64,000 bases of DNA from Egibacter rhizosphaerae (GTDB lineage Bacteria > Actinomycetota > Nitriliruptoria > Euzebyales > Egibacteraceae), in NCBI RefSeq assembly GCF_004322855.1, contig NZ_CP036402.1, positions 4,496,001-4,560,000 on the forward strand, read 5' to 3'. This document shows positions 1 to 8,012 of this stretch, one piece after another. Position numbers and translations under genes: made by a program. The notes under the pieces were generated by a model. The model was not told the DNA's origin and ran no database searches. It saw only the letters and a program-made list of their open reading frames with translations. Every line of letters begins with the position of its first letter. Position 1 is the stretch's first letter.

Positions 1-336
1 TCCGACGATCATCGCCTGGTCCTTGGGGTAGACGACCTGGGCGCCGCGCTTCGCCTTGAGGGTCCAGTCGCCGGCGGTGGGTCGGAGCGCCAGGAGCGTC
101 GTGCCCTTCGCGCTGCGCACACGTGAGCCCTCGGCCGCGCCGAGCAAGTCGTCGTGCGCGACGGCGCCCCCGTGGTAGTGGAACGTGCCGCCGGTGGCGA
201 GGGTGACGAGGTAGCGCCGTTCCTTGCGGTCGACGAGCAGGGCGACCTCGCCGGGCCCGAACGGCTCGGGATGCCCGGCGTGCCGTGGCTCGCGACCCTC
301 GGCCGGCGTCGTGGGGGGATCCTCGGCGTCACGCAT
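1..336 (-). CDS. trmI: tRNA (adenine-58-N1)-methyltransferase, N-terminal part (runs off the window)
   Basis: Methylates N1 of A58 in the T-loop of tRNAs using S-adenosylmethionine; the enzyme is a cytosolic homotetramer. The 112 codons present read through the N-terminal beta-barrel typical of actinobacterial TrmI: a GPGEVALLVDRKERRYLV segment, a FHYHGGAVAHDDLLG segment and the conserved junction RGAQVVYPKDQAMIVG. The methyltransferase domain lies beyond position 1. I chose ATG 336 because a TAGGCT -10 box lies only 8 nt upstream, which fits a leaderless mRNA; in-frame ATGs at 375 and 387 are alternatives with weak ribosome-binding signals. An IS110 element sits directly upstream, so any older promoter beyond about position 390 may have been displaced. 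Confidence 0.85.
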   Translation of the reverse strand, partial: MRDAEDPPTTPAEGREPRHAGHPEPFGPGEVALLVDRKERRYLVTLATGGTFHYHGGAVAHDDLLGAAEGSRVRSAKGTTLLALRPTAGDWTLKAKRGAQVVYPKDQAMIVG

Positions 337-344
337 GACGCGCA

Positions 345-350
345 AGCCTA
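345..350 (-). promoter_or_regulatory. -10 box of trmI (leaderless)
   Basis: TAGGCT on the minus strand ends 8 nt before ATG 336. It matches the TANNNT consensus seen before several other genes here. I see no good -35 box. Confidence 0.4.
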
Positions 351-393
351 GCTGGCCGTAGGTCTTGTCAAGCATCGTGTACGACATCCTTGG

Positions 394-489
394 CAGCCCC
401 CGGTGTGCGCGGGGGCTGGCGGGATGCTTGTGTGGCGGTGGGGTGCGAGGTCGGCGGGGCCGTAGGCCCACGCTGATCTATGCGACCTC
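394..489. repeat. Nested inverted repeats in the 3' flank of the IS110 transposase
   Basis: CAGCCCCC (394-401) pairs with GGGGGCTG (411-418). Further in, GAGGTCG (447-453) pairs with CGACCTC (483-489) and encloses a GGGCC/GGCCC stem (457-461/465-469) with a 3-nt loop. The fold could be transcribed as RNA or be a recombination-end structure. IS1111-type members carry their guide RNA on this side of the transposase. Confidence 0.45.
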
Positions 490-666
490 CACTGAGGGTG
501 GGGTCAGCTGGCTTCGTTCGGGCTCTGAGACGGGTGGAAGGCCGGGCGTCAAGCTAGGAGCGGCGTGACCCGCGAACGAGTCCGCCATAGCCCGTACGAC
601 GTCTGATCCGGCCTTCCTGTCCGCGAGCCTCGCACGATCGACCGCGGATGGGAAGGGTCCGGTGTC

Positions 667-1932
667 CTACTCCTTGCTGGCCCAGCAGGCGGGGTCGTAC
701 AGCGTCTGGTCGCGGACCATCGCGAAGGCGATCTTGTTCGCCCGGCGGGCCAGGGCGGTGGCGATGATCGCGCCGGGCTTGCCGCGCTCGCGCAGCCCGG
801 CGGCGTAGCGGCGGGCGGCGGGATCTTGGTGCCACAGGCCTACGCCGAGGTCGAGGATCGCCCGGCGCAGCGGCACCGATCCCTCCCGGCTGATGCCGCT
901 GTCACGCCGGCGACCGGCGGACTCGTACTGGGCGGGGTTCAGCCCGGCGGCGCGGTACACCTGCCGGTGCGAGGGCCAGCGTGCCGGGTCGCCGACGCCG
1001 GCGGCGTAGCCGGCCGCGCGGACCGCCCCCCAGCCCGGCCCCGACGTCAGCACGCGGTAGCGGGTGGCGGGCACGAGCGCGTCGATGCGCGCGTCGACCT
1101 CGGCGAGTTGGCCGTCCAGGCCGTCGAGCAGCGCCAGATCGGCGGCCAGGACCTGACGGGCCACCGCCGCGTCGGGCGTGGGCAGCGCGTCGCGGGCCGC
1201 GGCCACGAGGCGCTCGGCCAGCGCCACGCTCACGCGCACGTCGCGGCGCGCCGCGAACGCCCGGAAGCGGGCCACGCCGAGCCGGGCGAGCCGATCGGGG
1301 TCTGAGAACTCGGCCGCGACAAGGCGGCCGACCTTGGTGCCCAGCACGCTCGACAGACTCGCGCCCAGCCCGGGAAAGCAGCGGTCCAGCTGACCGGTCA
1401 GCTGGTTCTTGACCGCCGAGCGGGCCTGCACCCGCCGGCGGCGATGCGCCGCCCACGCGCTCAGCTCGACCAGCAGCTCATCACCGACGGCCACCTCGTA
1501 GCCGCGGCCGGCCAGCAGCAGATCCGCGATCGCGGTCAAGTCGATCGGGTCGGTCTTGGTCCGACCCGTGCCGTTGACCCGCCGCTGGGCTGACACCCAC
1601 GCCGGGTTGTGCTCCACCAGCTGCCAGTGCCCGGGCAGCACCCTCGAGGCGACCAGCGGCCGGTGGTAGTGCCCGCACGCCTCCACCCCCACCCGCACCA
1701 ACGCCGTCTCCGCCGGCAGAACCCGCTCGACCCGAGCGACGAACCCCGCCACCCCCGACCGGTCGAGAGCGAACTCGAACGGCGCGGCCAGCCGCCGACC
1801 CGAGAAGTCGACCACCATCGCCATCGCCGCCGACTTGCCCACATCCACCGGCACCGCCACCAGCCGATCCAACCCCACGCCGACCGTCCGCGCCGAAAGT
1901 TGCTGCGCTCGAATACCATGCATGTGCATCAT
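667..1932 (-). CDS. IS110-family transposase (DEDD recombinase)
   Basis: Catalyses insertion and excision of the element. The 421-residue protein has both IS110 domains. The N-terminal RuvC-like DEDD domain shows the first Asp in VPVDVGKSA, the Glu in GVEACGHY and the Asp pair in KTDPIDLTAIADLL. The C-terminal Tnp domain shows LTSGPGWGAVRAAGYAAG and a conserved serine region around RRDSGISREGS, where the nucleophilic serine of the family lies. I chose ATG 1932 because a GGGAGG Shine-Dalgarno sequence (1941-1946) is 8 nt upstream; an in-frame GTG at 1941 overlaps that site. The gene looks intact. Members of this family act with a bridge RNA encoded in the flanking non-coding DNA. Confidence 0.92.
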   Translation of the reverse strand: MMHMHGIRAQQLSARTVGVGLDRLVAVPVDVGKSAAMAMVVDFSGRRLAAPFEFALDRSGVAGFVARVERVLPAETALVRVGVEACGHYHRPLVASRVLPGHWQLVEHNPAWVSAQRRVNGTGRTKTDPIDLTAIADLLLAGRGYEVAVGDELLVELSAWAAHRRRRVQARSAVKNQLTGQLDRCFPGLGASLSSVLGTKVGRLVAAEFSDPDRLARLGVARFRAFAARRDVRVSVALAERLVAAARDALPTPDAAVARQVLAADLALLDGLDGQLAEVDARIDALVPATRYRVLTSGPGWGAVRAAGYAAGVGDPARWPSHRQVYRAAGLNPAQYESAGRRRDSGISREGSVPLRRAILDLGVGLWHQDPAARRYAAGLRERGKPGAIIATALARRANKIAFAMVRDQTLYDPACWASKE

Positions 1933-1944
1933 CAAGCCCACCTC

Positions 1945-2020
1945 CCGGTGGTGTCAGGAGAACCAGGCGCGACAACGCCCGACCCTCGGAACCTGTGCGG
2001 GTCCCTTCTGACACCTCCGG
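1945..2020 (-). ncRNA. Structured 5' region of IS110: candidate bridge RNA segment
   Basis: Positions 1945-1960 and 2005-2020 form a 16-bp stem with a single mismatch (1949/2016) and one G-U pair. The enclosed 44 nt contain two smaller stems: GGCG/CGCC (1966-1969/1976-1979) and GACCC/GGGTC (1981-1985/1999-2003). It lies immediately upstream of the transposase on the same strand, where IS110-group elements encode their bridge RNA. The fold also covers the transposase Shine-Dalgarno sequence, so translational control is an alternative. The RNA ends and the guide loops cannot be assigned from one copy. Confidence 0.4.
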
Positions 2021-2118
2021 AGGCGAAACCCATGGAACCGCTACCGGCAGGTCATATCAGCCCGCTGCGTGTCGGCCCTCGTCGGCCGACCGGGGCGGGC
2101 AACCGTGTTCGGTCCGAT

Positions 2119-2135
2119 TCCCCGAGCGCCGGGGA
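2119..2135 (-). terminator. Hairpin after cvnD
   Basis: TCCCC (2119-2123) and GGGGA (2131-2135) form a short GC stem about 10 nt beyond the cvnD stop. There is no T-tract. It is a weak candidate for the end of the conservon transcript. Confidence 0.3.
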
Positions 2136-2145
2136 GCGGTGGGGG

Positions 2146-2733
2146 CTACCCGACGGTCTGGCGGGACTCGGCACGGACGATGGCCGACTCCAGGAGCGAG
2201 GACACCACCCGCTTGGTCGATTCGCGGTCACGCGCGTCGCAGTAGGTCATCGGTCGATGCTCCGAGATCGCGAGCGCCTCGCGGACCTCCTCGAGCCCGT
2301 GGAACGCCTGGCCGTGGAACCGGTTGACCGCCACGGTGAAGGGGATGTCGCGCTGCTCGAAGTAGTCGACGGCGGCGAAGCAGTCCTCGAGACGACGGGT
2401 GTCGACGAGAACCACCGCGCCGATGGCGCCCGCCGTGAGGTCGTCCCACAGGAACGCGAACCGTGGCTGACCGGGCGTGCCGAACAGGTAGAGCACGAGA
2501 TCGCTGGCAAGGTGGACCCGCCCGAAGTCCATGGTCACCGTCGTGGCGGTCTTGTCCGGGAGTGCCGAGGCATCGTCGACGCCGGCTCCGACGCTCGTCA
2601 TCGACTCCTCGGTGCGGACCGGCTCGATCTCGGAGATCGAGCCCACGAACGTGGTCTTGCCCACCCCGAAGCCGCCCGCGACGACGATCTTGACCGCGGT
2701 CGGGGCTGTCGGGCCGTTAGAGACGTTCGACAT
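2146..2733 (-). CDS. cvnD: Conservon GTP-binding protein (CvnD-type small GTPase)
   Basis: Ras/MglA-like GTPase that works with the roadblock and DUF742 partners as a signalling switch downstream of the membrane kinase. The 195 residues show the P-loop GGFGVGKTT near residues 20-28, a switch segment with the conserved TTVTMDFGR, the G3-like LFGTPGQ and a G4-like VNRF in place of the usual NKxD, all normal for the conservon family. Its start lies 17 bp inside the end of cvnC, so the genes are translationally coupled. It is the last gene of the operon; the cytochrome P450 gene that often follows in other actinobacteria is absent, and an IS110 element lies beyond. Confidence 0.9.
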   Translation of the reverse strand: MSNVSNGPTAPTAVKIVVAGGFGVGKTTFVGSISEIEPVRTEESMTSVGAGVDDASALPDKTATTVTMDFGRVHLASDLVLYLFGTPGQPRFAFLWDDLTAGAIGAVVLVDTRRLEDCFAAVDYFEQRDIPFTVAVNRFHGQAFHGLEEVREALAISEHRPMTYCDARDRESTKRVVSSLLESAIVRAESRQTVG

Positions 2734-3097
2734 CGGCGAGAACCCTCCGCAGCAGGTGCACGTCGTCCATCGGGCCCTCGCCCGTGGACGGGGTGGCGGC
2801 GGCCTCGAGGACGCCGTCCGCGACGAGGTCGCTCGCGAGCACTCGCACGACCCCTATGGGCATGCCGAGTGCGCCCGCGAGCTCCGCGACCGATCCGGCG
2901 CCGCCGAGGCACGCGTCGAGAACCCGGCGGGCCGAGGGGCTCTCGGCGCCGGCCGGCGACTTCAGCGTGGGCCGCAGCGGCGTCTCCAAGCGCAATTCGG
3001 GACCCCGCGCCCGGGTGCGGCCGCCAACGAACATGTACGGGCGCGCGAGGCGAGGCTCCTGCTCCGCGCCGTCCGGACGTTCCGGCTCGCCGTTCAT
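2717..3097 (-). CDS. cvnC: Conservon DUF742 protein (CvnC)
   Basis: Multi-gene signalling adaptor of the DUF742 family, 126 residues. The N-terminal LARPYMFVGGRTR motif is the family hallmark, followed by a winged-helix-like region in which VAELAGALGMPIGVVRVLASDLVADG resembles a helix-turn-helix. In the family it is thought to complex with the roadblock protein and the GTPase. Its ATG 3097 overlaps the TGA of cvnB (ATGA), and its end overlaps cvnD by 17 bp. The direct partner or output is not known from sequence. Confidence 0.88.
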   Translation of the reverse strand: MNGEPERPDGAEQEPRLARPYMFVGGRTRARGPELRLETPLRPTLKSPAGAESPSARRVLDACLGGAGSVAELAGALGMPIGVVRVLASDLVADGVLEAAATPSTGEGPMDDVHLLRRVLADVERL

Positions 3098-3594
3098 CAG
3101 CCCGCTGCTCCCCCGGGGGCGGGTTCGCTGGGCTCGTGCCCCCGGGAACCGACGCCGATGCCGCTGCGCAGCTGCGCGATGAGCGCCGGCGTCAGCACGC
3201 CGCCCAGCCGTTCGGCGACGAGGCCCATCTCGTGGGCGACGAGGCCGGCGTCCGCTTGCCGGCTCGCGACGACCGCGAGGCCCGACGCGTCACTGACCCG
3301 CGTGACGAACAGGTAGCCCTTGTCGAGCTGAACGATGATGTCGTTCAGGGTCCCGCCGTCGAAGGTGCGGGCCGCGCCGCGCCCGAGACTCAGCATGCCC
3401 GAGGCGATCGCGGAGAACTGGTCCGCGGTGTCGCGATCCAACCCCGGGGAGCGCGCGATGAGCAGGCCGTCGGCGCTCACCACGATCGCCTCGATGACTT
3501 CAGGGACGCGTTCCGCGAAGTTGGCGACGATCCAGTCCAGGTCGAGCCCGTTCCCACCCTGCGTCGCGTGGGTCCCGCCGGTCATTTCGGTCAC
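3097..3594 (-). CDS. cvnB: Conservon roadblock/LC7 protein (CvnB)
   Basis: 165-residue roadblock/LC7-domain protein; such proteins dimerise and regulate MglA-type GTPases. The start region LDLDWIVANFAERVPEVIEA, the VVVSADGLLIA-like strand and the closing YLFVTRVSDASGLAVVA strand are all typical. The GTG start at 3594 overlaps the cvnA stop (GTGA) and has a GGGAGGTGA Shine-Dalgarno sequence inside the cvnA end; ATG 3585 is a poorer alternative. The C-terminal 20 residues are a Gly/Pro-rich tail. Confidence 0.9.
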   Translation of the reverse strand: MTEMTGGTHATQGGNGLDLDWIVANFAERVPEVIEAIVVSADGLLIARSPGLDRDTADQFSAIASGMLSLGRGAARTFDGGTLNDIIVQLDKGYLFVTRVSDASGLAVVASRQADAGLVAHEMGLVAERLGGVLTPALIAQLRSGIGVGSRGHEPSEPAPGGAAG

Positions 3595-6500
3595 GGCCGG
3601 TCACCTCCCCCATCCTCCAGCTCTCCCTGTGCGCCGGCCTCGCCTTCCTCGCGGGCGCGGCGGATGCTGCTGATGTAGCGGGAGAGCACGTCGCGCGGAT
3701 CGTCTTCCTCGATGTCGGCGTCCGAGAGAAGGCCTCCCCGCCGCCCGCCCTCGGGTGCGGGTGCTGCCCGTCCTGGTTGACGCCGCGGCAGCTCACCCCC
3801 CGGTGGCGAGCTCGCCACCCCGGCGCGGGGGTCGGTCGGCTGGGTGGGGGGCATCGGTGCGGCGGCCGGTTGCGCGGGGGGCATCGGTGCGGCGGCCGGC
3901 TGCGCGGGGGGTTCGGTGGGTGGGCCGTCGTCCGCACCCGCAGCGGCGTCATGGTCGTCCCCGACGGGCTGGTCGCCACCATCGGCACTCGGTGCCCGGG
4001 GGCCGCGGTCCGGAGCAGACGTGTGCTCCGGTGCCTCCCGGGTGACGGACGGCAGCGGTGCGCCGGGGGCCTGAGCGAAGGGCGCCGGCCCTCCGATGTC
4101 CGGGTGGGCGATCGGCTCGGACACGCTGCTCTCCGGGTGAGGCGGGGCATCGGGGACGGCCGCCGACAGCGTGGGTCGGGCTGCCCCCGAAGCCGGGATC
4201 GACCAGCCGGTCCCCATCTGAGGGGCGGGCGCCGGCTTGGGGCGCCGGCCCAACACCCGCCTCCAGAACGGGCGCCGCGGCCCGGTGTCCACGGATTCCT
4301 CGGCGGTCGCGGCACGGCGGCCGGGAGCGTTGGGCATGGCCGCCTCCTCGTCGGCTGGTTCCGCCCACGGGTCGGGATCGGGTGGGGGCGTATCTGCGGC
4401 CGGCGGGGACGCGAGGTCCGTCGCACCGGCCGAGGAGTCGCTGTTCGGGTGACGGCGGGGCAGACCGCTGTGCGTCTCGGCCGCCTCCGCGTGGTTCGTG
4501 TCCTCCGGTCGGCTCGCGGTCGCGTGGGGGTGCTCAGCGTCCTCCGGTCGGCTCGCGGTCGCGTGGCGGTGCTCAGCGTCCTCCGCTCGGCTGACCGCGT
4601 CGGGCTGCCTCGCCGTGGGGTGCTGTCCAGCGGCGAACGGCTGGATCGGCGTCTCCGGCTCTCGCGGCTCGTTCACCTGGGGCTCGGGAGCGGCCGGATA
4701 CGGTGTGGGGTCCAGCGCCATACCTGGCAGCAACGCGCCGCCGCGTACCTGCATGGAGCCGAGAGGGCCGCGGTCCGGCTCCGGTGGCGCGGGCCCGGGG
4801 AGAGCCGCCGGCAGCTCCGGCACCGGCTCGTCGACCGCGAGGAGCGGGGGCGGGACGACGACGGCCGCGGTCGTGCCATCCTCTCCCCCGTCTACCTGCA
4901 CACGGATGTCGTGGCGCTGAGCGAGCAACCCCGCGACGACGAAGCCGAGGGAGCGGCCGACCCCGAAACCCGCCGTGGGCGGATCGTGCAGTCGCGCGTT
5001 AGCTCGCCGCAGCTCCTCCGGGCTCATTCCCACGCCTCGGTCGCGGATCTCGACGCGGACTCCCGCGTGCTCCGCGTCGTCGACCGCTGCGAGGTGCGCG
5101 ACGACCTCGACCTCGCTGGAGGGGTCCGAGTAGGTCGTCGCGTTCTCGACCAGCTCCGCGAGGAGGTGAGCGAGGTCGGCGGCGGCACGCCCGTGGATCT
5201 CGACCTCGGCGGTGGTGCGCACCTGTACGCGGCGGTAGTCCTCGACCTCGCCCGCGGCCGCTTGCAGCACCTCCTCCAGGGGCAGCGCCTTCGTCCATCG
5301 CCGGGGGGTCTCCGAGCCCGCCATGACGAGCAGGCTCTCCGCGTTGCGCCGCATGCGGGTCGCGAGATGGTCGATGGTGAACAGCCGCTCCAGCGCTTCG
5401 GGGTCCTCCTCGTGGCGTTCGAGGCGGTCGAGGACGCTGATCTGCCGGTCGACCAGCGACTGGTTACGGCGGGCGAGGTTGACGAACAGTTCGCTCACGC
5501 CTCGACGGGCGGTCTCGGCGAGGTCGGTGGCCGTGTCGGCGGCCACGGTGCGGACCCGTTCGAATGCCTGAGCGAGTCGGCCGATCTCGTCCTTCGCCTC
5601 GCCGCCTTCGATCGGCGTCGTTGCCTCGGGGGCGACCGGGCGGCCGGTGTGCAGCGCGGCGACGAGTTCGGGCAGCCGCCGGTCCGCGACGTCCTCCGCG
5701 GCCTCGACGAGCTGGGAGATGGGGCGCTCCATCTGTCGCGTGATGCTGATGGAGAGCAGCAACGCGATGCCCACGACCCCGAGGGCGGCGCCCGCTGCGG
5801 TCACGCCCTCCTGGGTCGCGTTCTCCGCGTGCTCCGTGGCGGCGTCGAGCGCCGACTCGGCGGTCCTCGACGTCGCGGTTCGCAGCGCGTCGGCCCGGGT
5901 CTCGAAGTCCTCGGCGGCGCCGGGGTCGACCACGTCGGGGTCGAGGCGCCCGCCGAGGAGCACGCGGTCGCGCAACGAGTCGCTGCGCGCGCCCGCGCGC
6001 GTGTCGAACAGCTCTTCCAGCTCGTTGCGCACGGACGGCCCGAGCGAGGCGAGGGCATCCTCTTCGGCGGTGCGCGCCGTGCCCGCGTGCGCCGCGTAGC
6101 CCACGAGGCTGGCGTCGTCGCCGTCGCGGGCGACGGCCTCCAGGGACAGCAGCTCGCGGGAGACGGACTCGCTGGCGACCGACAGGGCCACCAGCCCCTG
6201 CAGGTCCCGCGCGAGGCTGGCGTCCACGCGATCCAGGCCCTCCCCGGCGAGCTCGGAACCGACGAAGCGCTGGGTCGCGAGCACGCCGTCGACCATCTCC
6301 TGGTAGGCCTGCTCGCCCTCGGCCCGGCTCATGGGAGAACGCGTCACCGCCTCGCGGGTCTCCTCGAGCTCGCCAGCATTGCCCTCGAGGCGGTCCAGCA
6401 CCGCCGCATCGGTCGTGTCCGCGTCCCGGACGCGCTCGAAGGCCTCGTCGGTCTCGGTGCGGGCGTCCTCCAGGGCGACGTACGCGCCCGCGGTCACATC

Positions 6501-6719
6501 GACAGCCGCAGCCGCGCCGCTGGCGCGACGCTCCAGCTGCAGGGCGGCCAGCACGTCGTCGACGCCTTGCGCGGTTGCGGCGAGCTCCGCGGCGGTCTCG
6601 GATTGCTCGACCGCTTGCCAGCGCTCGAACACGTGCAGGCCCGCGAAGACGAGCAGGCCCACGAGGGGCGCGACGAGGAGCGCCACGAGCTTCCAGCGCA
6701 TCCGCAGGTTCTGGATCAT
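3591..6719 (-). CDS. cvnA: Conservon sensor histidine kinase (CvnA, nitrate-sensor type)
   Basis: Membrane sensor kinase at the head of the conservon, 1042 residues. TM1 is about 8-30 and TM2 about 305-327, enclosing a helical extracytoplasmic NIT-type sensor domain; a HAMP linker follows. The presumed phospho-acceptor is in FTIDHLATRMRRN (His451). The ATPase domain shows the N-box ELVENATT (Asn526), DRGVGM (560-565) and GFGVGRS (584-590). A disordered Pro/Ala/His-rich tail of about 410 residues follows, containing near-repeats of ATASRPEDAEH and of PAQPAAAPMPP, far longer than the kinase core needs. ATG 6719 was chosen because the first transmembrane helix starts just after it; GTG 6725 is an alternative. 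The frame is open further upstream into the ttuA region, but that part has no kinase features. Confidence 0.88.
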   Translation of the reverse strand: MIQNLRMRWKLVALLVAPLVGLLVFAGLHVFERWQAVEQSETAAELAATAQGVDDVLAALQLERRASGAAAAVDVTAGAYVALEDARTETDEAFERVRDADTTDAAVLDRLEGNAGELEETREAVTRSPMSRAEGEQAYQEMVDGVLATQRFVGSELAGEGLDRVDASLARDLQGLVALSVASESVSRELLSLEAVARDGDDASLVGYAAHAGTARTAEEDALASLGPSVRNELEELFDTRAGARSDSLRDRVLLGGRLDPDVVDPGAAEDFETRADALRTATSRTAESALDAATEHAENATQEGVTAAGAALGVVGIALLLSISITRQMERPISQLVEAAEDVADRRLPELVAALHTGRPVAPEATTPIEGGEAKDEIGRLAQAFERVRTVAADTATDLAETARRGVSELFVNLARRNQSLVDRQISVLDRLERHEEDPEALERLFTIDHLATRMRRNAESLLVMAGSETPRRWTKALPLEEVLQAAAGEVEDYRRVQVRTTAEVEIHGRAAADLAHLLAELVENATTYSDPSSEVEVVAHLAAVDDAEHAGVRVEIRDRGVGMSPEELRRANARLHDPPTAGFGVGRSLGFVVAGLLAQRHDIRVQVDGGEDGTTAAVVVPPPLLAVDEPVPELPAALPGPAPPEPDRGPLGSMQVRGGALLPGMALDPTPYPAAPEPQVNEPREPETPIQPFAAGQHPTARQPDAVSRAEDAEHRHATASRPEDAEHPHATASRPEDTNHAEAAETHSGLPRRHPNSDSSAGATDLASPPAADTPPPDPDPWAEPADEEAAMPNAPGRRAATAEESVDTGPRRPFWRRVLGRRPKPAPAPQMGTGWSIPASGAARPTLSAAVPDAPPHPESSVSEPIAHPDIGGPAPFAQAPGAPLPSVTREAPEHTSAPDRGPRAPSADGGDQPVGDDHDAAAGADDGPPTEPPAQPAAAPMPPAQPAAAPMPPTQPTDPRAGVASSPPGGELPRRQPGRAAPAPEGGRRGGLLSDADIEEDDPRDVLSRYISSIRRAREEGEAGAQGELEDGGGDRP

Positions 6720-6841
6720 CGACACACCCGCAGGGTCGGGACGTACGGTGATCTCCCACCGCTCACCGGAGGTATCGGCGAGATACGAGTGCGCTTGAGC
6801 CCCTTCGGCGGGCGCGTCGAGCGACGGGACGCGAGTCGGCG

Positions 6842-8005
6842 TTAGCGCACGGTGCTGACCACGCTGAGGACGCGCTGCTGGGTTCGGCAGAAGGCGCAGC
6901 GCACGGAGTCGCCGTTGTGTGCCGCCTTGCCCTTGGGGGGCGCGGTCGGCATCCCGCACTCGCCGCAGGCGACCACACCGTCGTCGTTGCCCTCGTCCGC
7001 CTCGGACGCGAAGTGCTGGTCGCGGACCTTGTCGAGGAAGCCGTAGAGGAACTGCGCCTTCGTACCCGGGAAGTGTCGCTCGAGCTCGTTCAGCGCGTCT
7101 TTGTAGTGATGCACCGTGTTGCCGCCCACGAGGGGGCACTCCTCGACGATGTAGTCGAGGCCCCGGACGATGCAGTACGCGGCCATCTCGCGCTCACCGA
7201 CGCGGTAGAGCGGCTTGACCTTCTTCGCGAGCCCCCCGGAGGCCGCCAGGGCGGGCGACTGGCGGGCCATGAAGGGCGTCTGCCAGCGCAGGACGTTGCC
7301 CAGGAGCTGCGCGGCCTCGTCGTCGAGGTTGTGACCGGTGGCCATCACGTCATAGCCGTGGTCCAGCGCGACCTTGTTGAACACGTAGCGCTTGGACAGG
7401 CCACAGACGCCGCACGCCGACCGGTCCTTGACCCCGGTGGCGTCGGGGATGCTGTAGCCGAACTCCGTCGCGAGGTCGATCGCGTGGAGGGTGACGCCGC
7501 GCCGTTCGGCGAAGTCGCTCACGACCTGCTCGCTGCGCTGGGAGTAGTCCCCGATGCCGAGGCCGAGGTAGAGGCCGTCGTGGTAGCCCATGTCGAGCAG
7601 GACGTCCCAGAGCGCGAGCGAGTCCTTGCCGCCGGACACCGCGACGAGGACGCGATCGTCGTAGGAGAGCATCCCGTGTCGGTCGATCGCGTGGCGGACC
7701 TGACCCCGGATGTGGTCCACGAGGTGCTCGGCGCAGAAGGCCGCGCGGTGACGCGGGATCTCGATCACGACCGCCCTGCCGCAGACCTGGCACTGTGGCG
7801 CGCGGGGACCGGCGCCCCCGGAGATCACGGAGCGGACCTCGATCTCGGCGTCGTCGGGCAGCTCGCGGTCCCGCGTCATCAGCTCGCCGTCCCGGATCAC
7901 GAGCACGGTCTCGGGGTTGATCCCGAGCTGTGCGAGCACGTCCGCGACCGTCGCGGGGCCCGCGACCTCGTGCGTCGCGTCGGGGTTCCGGCGCCGAACG
8001 ATCAT
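6842..8005 (-). CDS. Ubiquitin-like sulfur carrier fused to TtuA/Ncs6-type tRNA thiolase
   Basis: Predicted ATP-dependent tRNA 2-thiolation enzyme, 387 residues. Residues 1-64 form a MoaD/ThiS/SAMP-like beta-grasp domain (ATVADVLAQLGINPETVLV) ending in the sulfur-carrier signature SVISGG (Gly63-Gly64). A TtuA/CTU1-type enzyme follows: zinc knuckle Cys72/Cys75 with Cys91/His94, PP-loop SGGKDS (124-129), [4Fe-4S] cysteines Cys198, Cys201 and Cys290, ATGHNLDDEA (222-231), and a C-terminal zinc knuckle Cys347/Cys350 with Cys370/Cys373. In Thermus, TtuB donates sulfur to TtuA through a free C-terminal Gly-Gly; here that Gly-Gly is internal, so cleavage or a different transfer route is needed. ATG 8005 follows a TAGCCT -10 box by 7 nt (leaderless). 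No E1-like activase lies nearby. The tRNA position modified is inferred. Confidence 0.85.
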   Translation of the reverse strand: MIVRRRNPDATHEVAGPATVADVLAQLGINPETVLVIRDGELMTRDRELPDDAEIEVRSVISGGAGPRAPQCQVCGRAVVIEIPRHRAAFCAEHLVDHIRGQVRHAIDRHGMLSYDDRVLVAVSGGKDSLALWDVLLDMGYHDGLYLGLGIGDYSQRSEQVVSDFAERRGVTLHAIDLATEFGYSIPDATGVKDRSACGVCGLSKRYVFNKVALDHGYDVMATGHNLDDEAAQLLGNVLRWQTPFMARQSPALAASGGLAKKVKPLYRVGEREMAAYCIVRGLDYIVEECPLVGGNTVHHYKDALNELERHFPGTKAQFLYGFLDKVRDQHFASEADEGNDDGVVACGECGMPTAPPKGKAAHNGDSVRCAFCRTQQRVLSVVSTVR

Positions 8006-8012
8006 CACACGC

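Larger units (their letters stand above)
388..2118 (-). mobile_element. IS110-family insertion sequence (ends not defined)
   Basis: One transposase gene is flanked by about 280 bp (388-666) and about 190 bp (1933-2118) of DNA without plausible coding sequence. IS110 elements lack terminal inverted repeats, so I cannot fix the ends; the coordinates are the outer limits set by trmI and by the presumed terminator of the conservon operon. The element separates cvnD from trmI. The 388-666 flank holds an 8-bp perfect stem (394-401 with 411-418) and a nested fold (447-453 with 483-489, enclosing 457-461 with 465-469). Confidence 0.7.

Noticed and set aside
3777-6845. A 1022-codon open frame opposite cvnA
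   Set aside because: It is antisense to a complete histidine kinase with all motifs; the translation is low-complexity Arg/Gly/Val-rich as expected of high-GC shadows.
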